Source: Gymnogyps californianus (lineage: Eukaryota; Chordata; Aves; Accipitriformes; Cathartidae). Taken from it: DNA of 64,000 nucleotides. The translations under genes were made by a program, and so were the position numbers. Under the pieces are notes generated by a model that was not told the DNA's origin, searched no databases, and saw only the letters and a program-made list of their open reading frames with translations. The stretch is from positions 32,239,001 through 32,303,000 of the forward strand of contig NC_059478.1 in NCBI RefSeq assembly GCF_018139145.2, in the 5' to 3' direction. Shown here one piece after another: positions 13,701 through 25,830 of this stretch; the first letter of the stretch is position 1; each line of letters opens with the position of its first letter.

Positions 13701-16700
13701 TGTGGTATTGAGCCAGGGAAGGACCAAGCCAATGAGCATATTCTGGCATCAGCTCTTGGAGGTTACAAGAACCTTATGTATCATTTTATGTATTTTCTTT
13801 TCATGTGTATATAATCAATTCCAGTGGCGAGGCTTGTGTTTTGGTTCATACAGCCAAGCCAGGCAATTGACTTGGCTCCATTTTCAAACCTCTTGGCTTG
13901 CTAAATGTCAGAGCCTAAGTAGGGCTTCTCTTTGTACTCCAATCTCATACAGTTGGCCTGAGTTATGTGTGTTCCCTGAGAGTACATGCACAGCCGTGAA
14001 TACAAATCAAACCTAGTTAGGAGCCAAACACAGAGGTCAGCGAAGCAAATATTTTTGTCTCCCCAAACTACCTTTCTTGCCTCCTGGCACAGCTATGTGA
14101 GGCCCTAGCTTGACAAGTCTTCTAAGTCCCATATGCCAAGAATTGAAAATGAAATAAAGTAATAATACTAATAGTGTAAATGCATCAACAGTCTCTGTTA
14201 AAGTTCCCCAGTGACTTACTGGATTCTTGCAGTTCTGCACCTAAGGGAAACTATAAATTCTCTGGAAGAGGGAGGCACTGAAGGGGTTTTTTGTGATGAT
14301 TTCTTGAGAGTGTTGATTATCTTAGATCTCCTTAAATAAGGTGGTGGAGACTACAGACTCCTGCAAACAAAAGTGATCAGTTCACCGTGAGATATTTAAA
14401 TTTCCAGTAATACCTAGGAAACAGTGAGATAGTGAACAAAAGAATGTTTAGGGAATTGATATTAAATACATTATCTTTAGATTAGTCTTACAGGCTTTGA
14501 CTGAAGCCACTGACAGATGCAATTTTGCAACAGTTTTATTGGAGCATGGTCAGAGATGCTATTCCAGTTGCAGCTGAACCGAGTCAAGAAACTATCACTC
14601 TCAAGATGAGCTAGCTCAAAAAAAAGAAAGGGAAAAAAAAAAAAGCCCAAACAATAGACCTACTAAAAAGTATTTAAGCTAATCTGGATCATTCTGACAG
14701 AGCCAGATTTGGGAGTGTCCGCACATGTGGTTATGAGGCTCATGGAAAAGGGTGGTAACCCCGAATGGGGGGCAGTGGATAAACAGCTGTGGGCAGGCTG
14801 GAGGTGGTAACCTCTTAACCTGGCTCAGCTGCTGCTGGAACAGCATGTCGGGCTGTGCCCTTACACAATACTGGGATTTCTTAATAGATGAATTCTTAGA
14901 TCGAAGAGCAAGCTGCTGTCCAAGTTCATGATGGGATGTGCTGCATCCCAAAATGTATGCATAAATATACATTCCCCAAACGTGTGTGCTAAGTGAACAT
15001 TCAGTCCTTAAGAGCACCAGCACATAATACTGGCTCCGATTCCTCCTGTAGCCATCGTGGTTGGAGCACAGTATGTTCCAAACAGCACATTTTGCTGCAT
15101 GAGTCTCAGCTGTAGATCTTGAGCAGAGAGAGGCTTCTATTAAATGCATCTGTACTTGTGTGTCTTTGGTCTGTATCAGATTCTCCTTAGGTTACTTAAA
15201 CTGCTTCCAGACTAAGCTCTCTTATGCCCCCACTGCTCCATGATATTCTTAACCCTCTCCTCACCTACCATCCATCAGTCAGGACAAGCCACTTGCCTGA
15301 ACCCAGTACAGCACCCAGTGCTGTTTCGCCTTGTGGGAAGAGATATTAATTGGTTAAGCATGAAGCGCACAAGCTGAAAATAAGGCACTGCTCCACAAGC
15401 CTCTCTAAACACGAGGAGGAACGAAGGGCTGTGCTTTGCTGAAAGGTCACGGTGAGCTCACGCCAGCAGGAGGACAGCATTTTGGGCAGGACTCTTGCTG
15501 GGTGGAGGGAGCTGCCTGAATCGTTCCAGGGCTCAACTGGTGAGAGGCTGCGTGGAGGGGAAAGCCTGACCACACCAAAAGAAAAAGAGGCGGGGGGGAG
15601 AACTGGATACGAGGGCTCCAAGCGTTGGGTTGGTTTAGATTTGATGCAAAGAGATGGAAAGATGTGGTTTACCACTATTAATACCTTTGTTTCGTTTTTT
15701 GCCCCCCCGAGCACCTAAAAAGCTATGACAGGGTAATGACAAGACCAACTGTATGCTTTATCATGAGGTTTTTCCTCAGGCTTTTTGTCCCATACGCTCT
15801 CAATCTCCGCTGCACCGCAGGACCACAACGCCTGTGGTTATGTGGATCACAGAGACCCTGTAGCAATTAGTCCTAGCCCAACTCCTGAGAGTCCCGTACA
15901 GGAGGAGGATTTGCTGCCAGGCCCCGGGCTGCTGCACTCTGTCCTAAGAGTAGCTCTGTGCTCTGCTGACTTCTGCTGTGTCTGGGAGAAGGTGGAGTAG
16001 GGAAGATCCCATGTTACACTGAGTAGTTGTCCTTCAGGCATCTCCCTTTGTCTGCTGAGCAGCTTTCAATGCCCTGTCAGGAAGGAAGCTGTGCAGCACT
16101 GGGACACTACCTTGAGGTGCAGCCACTGGCACCATGTCCAGAACTCAGCAGCTCTCTAAAATTTGCAAGATTTTGGAGTCTGTGCAGTCTTAAAAACCTA
16201 CAGCCCCTCCATGGTGGAGTGGTCCTCTGGTATCATCCTCCTGTACCCTTCTGTTTAGGAAAGGGCAGTCTGTCTATGAGACAAAAATTCGGGAGTCTCC
16301 AAATTTCTTTTTTAACGGTATGAGCCTCCGTGACATCGATTACTTTTTCAGAGTGAATGTTTAACACTGCTGGGGTAGGTCTCGGAGAAAGGGTGAAAAT
16401 CAGACTTTAAATTATATATTCACTTAAGGTTTGCAAGGTGAAGCTTGTGGATTTAGGTTTGGTCTGGTATTGCTGAAGAAGGTGGATGCCCTGTGGAAGA
16501 CCTTACTCTTCCCACCTGCGAGTCCTTCCCTGGTAGCCCCAGCTCCGCAGCAGACAGGCTGTGGCAGCCTGCACCTCATCCAGCGCAAAGCGCGGGTGCC
16601 AGACCTGGCTTTCCTGGCTGGTATTTTTTTCTAAATGATAGTTTTGGTGATGCTCAGAAAGACTCATGTCGTTCAAACCTGCTGCGCTACAGGATTTCCC

Positions 16701-19121
16701 TGGCACTGGTGCTGCTGGGCAGGACCACAGCCCAGAACCTGCAGGGCCAGAAGAGTGAAATCGCCCTGGCATTGCACAGGAGCTGTGAAACCTGCTGGAC
16801 CCTGTGTCCTACTGAGAAAGGAGGATTCCCTGGAGTATTTTACATGAAAAGTAGGGGAAGAGGACTGTGAAGCAGCTCTTGAGAAAGCACGAGAGGAAGT
16901 TAACAATCAAGTGGGAGGGGGAACGAATATGGATGTGTTCGAAGGTCCAGAGAAGGAGCAGGGCTTTAGATGCATTGTTTCTGAATGCTGGCGGTATTTT
17001 TAGACCTGTATAGAGACAAGAAATGACGTTGTACAAAGCTTGTATGGTTTTTCAACTTGAAAGGCTGAGGTCCAGCTTAGCTTAATTTGATTAGAATTAT
17101 TTGATTAGAACAGACTTTATCCCTTCCAAAAATGAAGAAAAACATGGCCTTTAGTTGTAGAGATACAATTTTATAGGATCAAATAGTCACCAGAGTGGCT
17201 TAAGAAGGGCACGGAGGCAAATCCTCGGGCTGGTGGGGGGAGCAAACTATCAGGATAAAGCAGAGGCAGTTTCTTTTCTCTGCAGGGTGTCAAATGTATG
17301 TAGTTCTTGGCATAAGTTTTCTGAGTGACCTTAGCCTAGTGATATAAATTTTAATTGCAACTTTAAATGGTGCTGGGACCAGATGGGTGAAGACTAAAGA
17401 AACACTATTAGCTCTGCCCACCTCCTCTCTGTCAGAGCTTTGCTTGCAGAGTATGGAGAACGGCTTTGGAAGAGGACTTAGGTAAGGATCATTTGGTTTA
17501 GGGATATCAGCAGAGCAGGAATCCATGTTATCCCCATCAGTTTGTTTGTATGTGAATCAGTGCTGTGGAGAAGCTCTTAATGAGCCACATGGACCATGAT
17601 GATGGGTTGTGAGGCCTGGGTCTGACTTACCTGAAGCTGGAGGCACTGGTATCTCAGCGTGGCCAGCTGCAGTGCTGGGACTGAAGGACGTGTTTGCAGC
17701 TGTCCCAAAGTACAAGCTGGGGTGTTCTGCCATCCAGCAACACCATTTTTCAAAGACACAGGAGAACCCCTCTCCGTGCTAGTTAGCTGCTTTTCTGTGA
17801 GTAGTTGCTTCCAACGAAAATGAAAGACTAGAAGCTTTGGGAGTTGTCGAGCATCTGCTGGGGTGATGATCAATTAATCCACTGCACGGTTCTTTCTTTG
17901 CTAGCGCTTGTGAGGCATGAGGGTTTCCTATCCAATGTAATGTTTTGAAGAAATGGGTAGTTTTATTTCATACCTAAAATTTAATGGTGGTTGCAGCTAA
18001 TTTCACACAGCAAATTAGACAAAATACTTGAGCTACTTCCACTGTCTGAACTCGACAACAAATGAAAATAGCTTTTTGGAGGGTAATTTGAGAGTTACTT
18101 GAGAGGGTTAAATGTGTCTCACCGGTGCACTCAGTTTGACAGGCTGATGCACTTTGTCTAGATGATAGATATGAAAAACTAATATCTCAGTTTTCAGAGG
18201 GGGTTCTGAAACCTAAAATCGAAACCAGATGTGCAACAAAAAAAGAGCAGTGTATATTACAAAGTGTTGTGAAATAGCCCAAGGGAGGCAAGTAAGCAAA
18301 AACAGCCCTGTTCCTTAGCAACCTGCAAAACAAAACAAGTAACAGCTTGGTTGGCATCTGACAGGGCAGGTTTTGGTCTTTGCAGTGGAAAAGAAGACTG
18401 GAGAAAACTTGGAATAATTCTGGAATTTTTGGTGACCCGGAAACACCTTTCTTTTCAACAGAGTGCTTACCTGATTTCTGTCCTCCCCTAGACCTCCTCC
18501 CTGCAAATGTATAGCAGTTGAGAAACACCACTGCTTTCTTCTTGTCTTTCCTGTCCTGCTACAGCCTAACATGGTGTGGAACATAGATCTCCGTTTTTTC
18601 CTTGCTTTCCCTCTCACTAAAGTCAATCACACCCATGAAAAGTGGGTGCAAAGTGAATGTAAAAGCTACCAAATCAAAATAATTTTGAAGATTTTGCACA
18701 ACTCTAAATGATGAGATAAAGTTTAGTTCCTCAAATGTGGAGGAATATCTAAAAGTGTGACTTGTGTGTAGAAATGGAGAGAAGTGTTCAGTAAGTAAAA
18801 AGTTAAACTTAAATACATAATTAATGATTTCCAAAAGAGCATTTAAATGAGTTTCTGGAAATGGTGCTCCTTTTTCATTTGATTTCATTCAGTTTCTTAA
18901 TTAAACCAGTGCAGTCTCTGAACCCCACAAATGAAAAATGCACAGCTCAGATCCCAAAATGTTATTAGCTAGGTTTAAAATTCAGTCCTGAAAGCAGGAG
19001 AAGCACTTGCTCACTTCAGTGAGTGCTGTGATGTACGCTAGAAAGCTCCACTGGCACAGCTGCGTCCACCAAGAGTGACAAAGTCATACCTCCCAGCAAC
19101 AGCCGTGCTGCCAGATGCTGC

Positions 19122-19126
19122 GATGG
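19122..19126. repeat. Target-site duplication GATGG, left copy
   Basis: GATGG lies directly before the LTR edge TGTGCTGGG and is repeated at 20258-20262 directly after the other edge. Confidence 0.75.
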
Positions 19127-20257
19127 TGTGCTGGGTTGACCCTGGCTGGACACCAGGTGCCCACCAAGCTGCTCTATCACTCCCCTCCTCAGCTGGACAG
19201 GGGAGAGAAAATACAACGAAAGGCTCGTGGGTCGAGGTAAGGACAGGGAGATCACTCAGCAATTACCGTCACAGGCAAAACAGACTCGACTTGGGGAAAA
19301 AATTAATTTAATTTATTACCAGTCAAATTGGAGTAGGATAATGAGAAATAAAACCAAATCTTAAAAACACCTTCCCCCCACCCTTCCTTTCTTCCCGGGC
19401 TTAACCTTACCCCCAAATTTTCTACCTCCTCCCCCCAGCAGCAGCAGGGGACAGGGAATGGGGGTTTGGGTCAGTTCATCACACATTGCCTCTGCCGCTC
19501 CTTCCACCTCAGGGGGAGGACTCCTCACACTCTTCCCCTGCTCCAGCGTGGGGTCCCTCCCATGGGAGACAGTCCTCCACAAACTCCTCCAACATGAGTC
19601 CTTCCCATGGGCTACAGTTCTTCACGAACTGCTCCACGTGGGTCCCTTCCACGGGGTGCAGTCCTTCAGGAGCAGACTGCTCCAGCCTGTGTCCCCCGGG
19701 GTCACAAGCCCTGCCAGCAAACCTGCTCCAGCCTGGGCTCCTCTCTCTCACAGGTCCTGCCAGGAACCTGCTCCACACAGGCTTCCCATGGGGTCACAGC
19801 CTCCTTTGGGCATCCCCCTGCTCCAGCGTGGGGTCCTCCATGGGCTGCAGGTGGATATCTGCTCCCGTGTGAACCTCCATGGGCTGCAGGGGGACAGCCT
19901 GCCTCACCAGGGTCTTCACCACGGGCTGCAGGGGAATCTCTGCTCCGGTGCCTGGAGCACCTCCTGCCCCTCCTTGTTCCCTGACCTTGCTGTCTGCGGA
20001 GTTGTTCCTCTCACATACCCTCACTCCTCTCTCCAGCTGCAATTCCTGTCACGCAGTAACTTTTTCCCCTTCTTAAATACGTTATCAGAGGCGCTACCAC
20101 CGTCGCTGATGGGCTCGGCCTTGGCCAGTGGTGGGTCCGTCTTGGAGCCGGCTGGCATTGACTTTATCGGACGTAGGGGAGGTTTCTAGCAGCTTCTCAC
20201 AGAAGTAACCCTTGTAGCCCCCCTGCTACCAAAACCTTACCGCGCAAACCCAATGCG
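19127..20257 (-). mobile_element. Solo LTR of an avian endogenous retrovirus (1131 bp)
   Basis: Read on the minus strand, the element runs from a start matching the LTR pattern ATTGGGTTTGCGCGG to an end GGTCAACCCAGCACA. The flanking pentamer GATGG is present on both sides (19122-19126 and 20258-20262), as expected for a 5-bp target duplication. The plus-strand left edge TGTGCTGGGTTGACC is intact. The right edge reads CG instead of the expected CA, so the 5' TG of the LTR appears mutated to CG. No primer-binding site, gag, pol or env is adjacent, so this is a solo LTR left by LTR-LTR recombination. The central part is GC-rich and built of degenerate repeats. The 243-codon plus-strand frame inside it (19458-20189) is antisense to the LTR and has no sign of being a protein. 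Family recognition is from memory; the exact Repbase name was not determined. Confidence 0.85.
19535..19970 (-). repeat. Degenerate tandem array inside the LTR (period about 40-48 bp)
   Basis: About nine or ten units follow each other, most beginning CTGCTCC(A/G)GC-TGGG and carrying a CCATGGGCTGCAG or CCACGGGGTGCAG block. Examples start near 19539, 19636, 19677, 19726, 19769, 19818, 19858 and 19938. The units differ by substitutions and small indels, so the array is old within the family rather than a recent expansion. It probably sits in U3, where tandem blocks often act as enhancer repeats. That role is an inference. Confidence 0.7.
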
Positions 20258-20262
20258 GATGG
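20258..20262. repeat. Target-site duplication GATGG, right copy
   Basis: This is the second copy of GATGG, following the LTR edge ACCCAATGCG. It supports placing the element end at 20257 even though the terminal dinucleotide has mutated. Confidence 0.75.
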
Positions 20263-20586
20263 GAATGGGCTTCTACCTTCAAACCAGCCCGTTTGGGGAA
20301 AGAGCTTATTCTGCTCTACGATGTCCATCGTAGTTGTTTGCCAAGATAGATCTACTGGTGTTTCTGTCTGAGCAAATTGTTTCTGAGAAAATCCTTTCTA
20401 GCGTAGGCAAGCCATGGGGTATTCCTGTAATCAGCCTGACTCCAGGACCTACAGCTTGAAGCAAACCCACAGCGTGCCCTGAGGTTTGTAATCAAATTGT
20501 GAGAGGTAGCATTTGTGATGGAGAGGGAAGGTGGGTGGATTTGACTTGGCTTGGTTATTTTTATAGAGGTTGAGGCTGCCAGGCAT

Positions 20587-20645
20587 CCAGGTTTTGTGTT
20601 TTTGGGTTTTTGTTTTGTGTTGTGGTGGGGTTTTTTGTTTTAACA
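20587..20645. repeat. T/G-rich low-complexity patch
   Basis: The plus strand is almost entirely T and G, with runs such as GTTTTTGGGTTTTTG and GGTGGGGTTTTTTG. No regular period is visible. Confidence 0.7.
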
Positions 20646-23488
20646 GATTAAATTTCTTTTGGAAAATGCTGTTTTGGCAGAATTAGAATTTTGGGGGAAG
20701 TTCATCTTGATGAAGTTTTCAACGGAAACATTGATACTACTTGAGATTGAAATAGCGACTTTCATTTTGACTCCTTGTTTCAGAGTTTAGCTCTTTTTAG
20801 CTTCTAAAAATTACTACGATATTAAAGATTAATTATAGATATGAATGGTTTGACATTATCAGGTAGAACTTCTTAATGAACTAATTTTGATCCTTTCAGC
20901 TAAAAATAACTCCGAGTTTCCATTCTGCAAAATATTTGATATTTTGCTTTTCTGTGTGATTAGCAGAAAAGCAGTGTCAGTGTCAGAATCTTCCATGGAA
21001 TAAAAGTCCCATTTTTTTGGCTACCTCCAGTAAAGCCTTTAAGTCACTACCAAGCTGACCGGATCTGAACCGGTATCTTCAAAAGAAGGCATGGCTTTAT
21101 TAGTCTTGGGTGCAAAACTGGAAGGGAACAAGTTTATGTCACTGACTTCTTTCTCACATACTGAACTCGTCATTTCTCTTGAGGTTTCTAGCAGTTCTGT
21201 AGGACATGAGGCCGCCTCAGCTTCAGAGTCCTGTTAGAAAGATGCAAGCAAAAATGATGAAAGCAATAGAAAGTGATCCCAACATGATATCTGAAATAAG
21301 GGTCACTATCTAATCTGGTCCTGTTTGATGGGACCCATGGAGACTATCAGGGCTCAGCTCGTTTTCCACTCAGCGTTTTAATTCTTTCTCTGGTGAATCA
21401 AAGTGGCAGGACTTGCCCTCTAGTGCTGCCAGGTGTCTGCTAGAATCAGTTTAACAATAAATTTTATCTCAAAACAATGCGCTAAAAGGAAAGCAGCACA
21501 CTGGAACAATAAAACAAAGCAGGGGATGAAACTGTTTAACTGAAAGAAAATCATAAATGATCAAAATGTTGTGTATCGTTCTCTACTATCTCCTGTTGCC
21601 TGTGCTGTTCCTGACGCATGTGAAACTCCTCTTTCTTTCGGCAAGGTTTCTGGCAGAGGAGTCCCTGGCCCAAGTCCCTCAATAGCAGGCATCGAAGTAA
21701 GTATGTTTTGGGTAGAAGTGTACTGTTCTTTGCAAATGTATCATGATGCAGAAATTTGTTTTCCTGATGATGAGGAGGTGGACTGTTTTCAGTATCAGTA
21801 TATTTCAGCAGGCGGAATTGTTGCTACATATATCTTGCAGTGAGCAGAGGCTGATCTCACTGGTAGCGTGCAGGGAGGAGGGATGCAGGCGCTAGAGGGG
21901 TGGGTGGGCAGGCAGGTTTTGTACATCAGTACTAGAGTCTCCAAAGAACCATCTCTGTCATCACGGAGCAGCAGCGGCGTCATGGAGATTTACCTCTCAG
22001 TAACAAGGTGTCCCAATTGCTCATCGTGCATTTCTTTTTGTATTGCCCCATATAACTATTGCAGCTGGTTTTCCTGCATGAAGAGGAGACTAATTCTTAG
22101 ATTAAAAAATAACACGGCTGAGAATGCATCCACTGTAAGGTGTTTGCCAGTCTACTATTTTTGCTGTTTGTATTTAAATTCAGAGTAAGTATACCAGTAA
22201 AATTTGTAAGTGCAGTCCAGGTCAAACGTGGCCAGTCAGGCAGGTGCAGCTGGTGTTGCTGTGTACACTCCTTTTTTTTAACTGTGGAGAGAAATGTGGG
22301 CATGTTTACCATTATCAGTGCCTGAGATCCACAATGTCTAATAAATTAAAATGGTTCTTTTCAAATTGCAAAGGCTTTTACATTTGACTTGCATTGGCCA
22401 ATGAAGTCTATTAGTCCCTGAATAAGTGGTAATTAGTGGTAAGAGTCGCAGCCATTAGTGTATCTTAGCTCCCTCTTTGTAAATCACAATTGGCAGCTGT
22501 GGGATTCTTCAGCAGCCCTTGACCAGTACCCGGGGCAGGAAGGAGAGGGCTCCACGGGAGTGTTTTGGAAGTGGCTGTTTCTAGTGGTCTTTTTGCAGGG
22601 TTGGAATGGGGTAACCCATCTGTGGTGAGCAGCTCATTACAGAGGATGTGCTTCAAGAAACTAGGAAACTTCAAGAGAGGGAATACTTTGGGGGAGATGG
22701 CAAGTCTAGCAGTTGTAGGATATTCATGTCTCTTCCTTTGGTGTCCAAGATACATCGAATTCATTGCAACCCTACTGTGTAAAATAGCCTGCTCCTGCAT
22801 GATGTCTTCTGTGTTCCCCATCAGGCTTAACAATGTCATTGGGTCTCCTCTCCTCCTCAGCTTGTGAAGGGTGGCACTCCTGAAACGGTAGGGAGTAGGG
22901 GATGGGAGGGAAGACATAGGGATGCATTTACATAAATACAATTTTCTCTTGAGGCAGCTTTGTCTAAATGAAGCATTAACATGCACATTTTATTCAGTGG
23001 GACTCTGTCATATTTTCAGCTGTGATAATGTCTTTGTAAATCAGGCAAGGATATGCTTGAAGCCGTGGTGCATTGGTTGTGCTCTTGCCACTCCTGTTTG
23101 AGTGTCAAGGATTTTTCAGAGTGGAAGGTTTAGATTAAACGCACAGTGATTAGTTTTCTATTCTGCATTTGGAAACAAAGTATTTCTGTCCTAAAACCCC
23201 ATGTTCAAGGGGTGGCAATCCCAGTCACTCTGTTATGCCAGTAATTGACTTCACTTTATACTGGTGAACTTCAGTATCCTTTGTGATACGGTGCTATCAT
23301 TCATACTTCCAGGAAAGATGAGCAGAGAGATAGACAGACCTCGTGACTCAGTTTAAAATTATTTATCGGATTTAACACCCATAAGTCGGTTTTGGTGCTT
23401 CTCATAGGTACCTGTCCCATCCGTGAGAACACGCAGAGATGGGTAGATGAGGAACTTCTACTCACTTTGCAGCTGTGTTTTGTCACAG

Positions 23489-23608
23489 GATGAAAGTGTG
23501 CAAGATACAGATCAGATACAGCTGCTGAAAAACAAATTGAAACAAAGAGTCTCACAAAGAGAATGGCTGCAGCCAGAGTTCATAAAAGGGCTCTATATGC
23601 TTTCTAAT
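23489..23608 (+). other. Exon-like open stretch, 40 codons, unproven
   Basis: A pyrimidine-containing acceptor (GTGTTTTGTCACAG) precedes an open stretch of exactly 120 nt that ends at a possible donor, AAT|GTAATAAG. Both edges fall on codon boundaries, giving a phase 0-0 cassette. The 40 residues begin DESVQDTDQIQLLKNKLKQR and are rich in charged residues, Q and L, as in a coiled-coil helix. I do not recognise the protein. An open frame of this size is expected by chance many times in 64 kb, so the evidence is only the combination of splice signals, phase and composition. Confidence 0.2.
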
Positions 23609-25794
23609 GTAATAAGCCTTTATTCTGCCTGGCTAGCCCTTTGAGTAATCGTAAGAGAAAAACTGACATCTCTTTTCAATAGGAAAGAAGAACATTTATT
23701 TTATTCCTAACAGTTTTAACAAACCTCTCCATGATGAATTATATATTCATTGTAACTGCATGCTCCACAGCCACAAATTCTTGCAGTCGCTTTCCAGCTG
23801 AAAGCTCCAGTAAAAGACTTCCCCAGATAAAGACCAGAGGATTTGAGCCATGGTTTTTGTACTTAGATTAATTCAGTTACTCTGATTTCTCTGGACTGGA
23901 GATTTCACAGACCAGATGAGTCAAGAGTACAGTAAATGAAGTTAGAAAATATTAAAAAATAGTAATTGTGAAGTCACGTGCCTCAGATTTACTAGCTTCC
24001 TTCCTTGATTTTTATTTTCCTGCTTTCGCCCATCAGCTATGGCTTTTCATCTCTTTCAGTCTTCTTTCCTTCATATAACAGTGAATCCAGAGGCGTTGAC
24101 AACATTTTCATTCAGAATAGATGTAAAAAGTAGTCAAGTTCTTTTTGGAAAAAAGGTAAAAAAGGAGCCATTACCCCCAAAGAAACAATCATTTGCCAGC
24201 TAGGATGAAATTCAGCTGTGTGGGCAGAGGGGATTGTTCAGGAAAGCTGTGTGCCCCTGGGAGCAGAAGCACTGGGGAGTAGCCAGAGAGGAGGCAGACA
24301 GACAGTAAGAACTGGAAATAAGAACTGAAAATGCAGCCATGAAAGATGCTGAGGACAAAGGTATGTGTCCACAGAGGACAGGAGGAAAACAGGCTTTCAA
24401 CTGTGACCAAAGAGCCCGACTCCAGTTGATCTAGTCCTGTTTTGTTCTGGGAAACAGGACCTCATAAATAAGATTACACTGCAGAAATACCTGACACTGT
24501 TCTGCGGCTAATGGAAACGTCTTAAAAGAGTCTGAATATAGGCCAAGTATGTGGGTCAGTAGAGAAACTACTATTTATATTTGGACCTGCCTATGAATAC
24601 AGTATAATATCCAGCTGTTGAAAATACTAAGAGAAGTTGCAGAAAAGTTTTTTAGGTATAAAATGCCAAAGACTTCGTCAGGTGATGTTGCTGTTCGAAC
24701 TGCAACTTCACTTTCATCTCCCATGAATTCAGTGGGCAGCTTCTTGAAAGTTCCCATTTGGCAAGGTTATCTTCAATGTGGTGAGTAAAAAGGATGTGCT
24801 CCCTGAGTAAAAACCTTGCTGAATCACAGCATAAAACTGAAATATGAAATAACATACAGTGAAAGTGAATTTTGCTGTGGATATTTAAATACTTCTACTG
24901 ACTTTCAGATTCTAAGAATTATCTCTCTTTACTTGCTGGCTTGTCAAATCCACTTCTGTCTTGGGAAAGTTTGCACTTGCAGGTTAGAGGATCTTGGGAA
25001 TTTTCACCGAGTTTGACCGTGCATGGTGTAGGCGAGCTGTATACACATGCAAAACCAGGGTTTTGAAAAGTATGAGTTCCCTAGCCACAAAACACTCCTT
25101 GTAAATTATTCTTGCCTTGTAAAGAACATCTGTTACAGAATTTAGGATGTGATGCATCCCTTATAAAAAGAGGAGGGGGGGTGGGGAAAAGGTTGCAGGA
25201 GTCACTGATGCTGTGAAAAGGGTGTTCATTATAATTTCTCCAGAAGTATAAGCAATGAGTGTTTTGGGAGATCTAGGGCTGAGCTCCATTTTGGAACAGG
25301 CCCATAGCATCAGTGGGAGCTTTCTTTTGGTGGAGGACTTTGATTTCCATCAGAGCTGTGGGGTCTTGTTCCTTGTTATAAAAATGTATCACACTCCATT
25401 CTCTACTATATCCATTGATGCAGGACAAAGGCTGTTACTTACAGCCAAGCTGGGCTGTAAGTTTGTATTTTTTTCTCTAAGTTCTTTTATGATCCAAATC
25501 TATAAGAAAACAGCCAACATGTAATTCTGCACTCAAAGAAAATTACTTTTTTTCTGTAAATGCAATTTAGACAGTAATTGGAGTTAGCGGATCTTTGAAG
25601 GTGCAGCTGGAGAGAAGAGTAGAGTGCCATGTAGAAGGGTGTAGTTGAGTAAAAGAAAGCTTTTCCAGAGGACGCAGGGGGCCTGGAAGGGGAGAAATTG
25701 GACATGAAACCTTCCAAACAAGCCCAGAGTGCAAGTTTATTGCAGTTTTCAACAGCTTGCATTGCACTGGTGGCTGGAGCTCATGCTGATGGGC

Positions 25795-25830
25795 CAAATT
25801 TTGCTCCCTACCATCTCTGTTGCGGAGCCT
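25795..25830. repeat. Scrap resembling an old amniote palindromic repeat
   Basis: GGGCCAAATTTTGCTCCC resembles the recalled arm of a dispersed palindromic repeat, and a similar motif occurs near 4174. The element is too decayed to delimit. Confidence 0.25.

Larger units (their letters stand above)
1..19126. other. Unique noncoding DNA, no gene recognised
   Basis: I see no gene here. Open frames are short, overlap on both strands and carry no recognisable domain. The stretch holds a 15-nt poly-A (8874-8888), a 19-bp tandem duplication (9992-10028), an 11-bp duplication (10769-10790), AT-rich blocks with TAAT-type motifs (about 5640-5960 and 7130-7520), and a piece near 4174-4205 that resembles an old amniote palindromic repeat. 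It could be intergenic or intronic. Confidence 0.6.

Noticed and set aside
19458..20189. 243-codon plus-strand open frame, the longest in the window
   Set aside because: It lies wholly inside the LTR, antisense to it, and its repetitive proline/serine/leucine-rich reading follows from the GC-rich tandem array.
22465..22986. 173-codon minus-strand frame
   Set aside because: No domain, no splice or promoter context, and a competing 100-codon plus frame at the same place; chance is the simplest reading.
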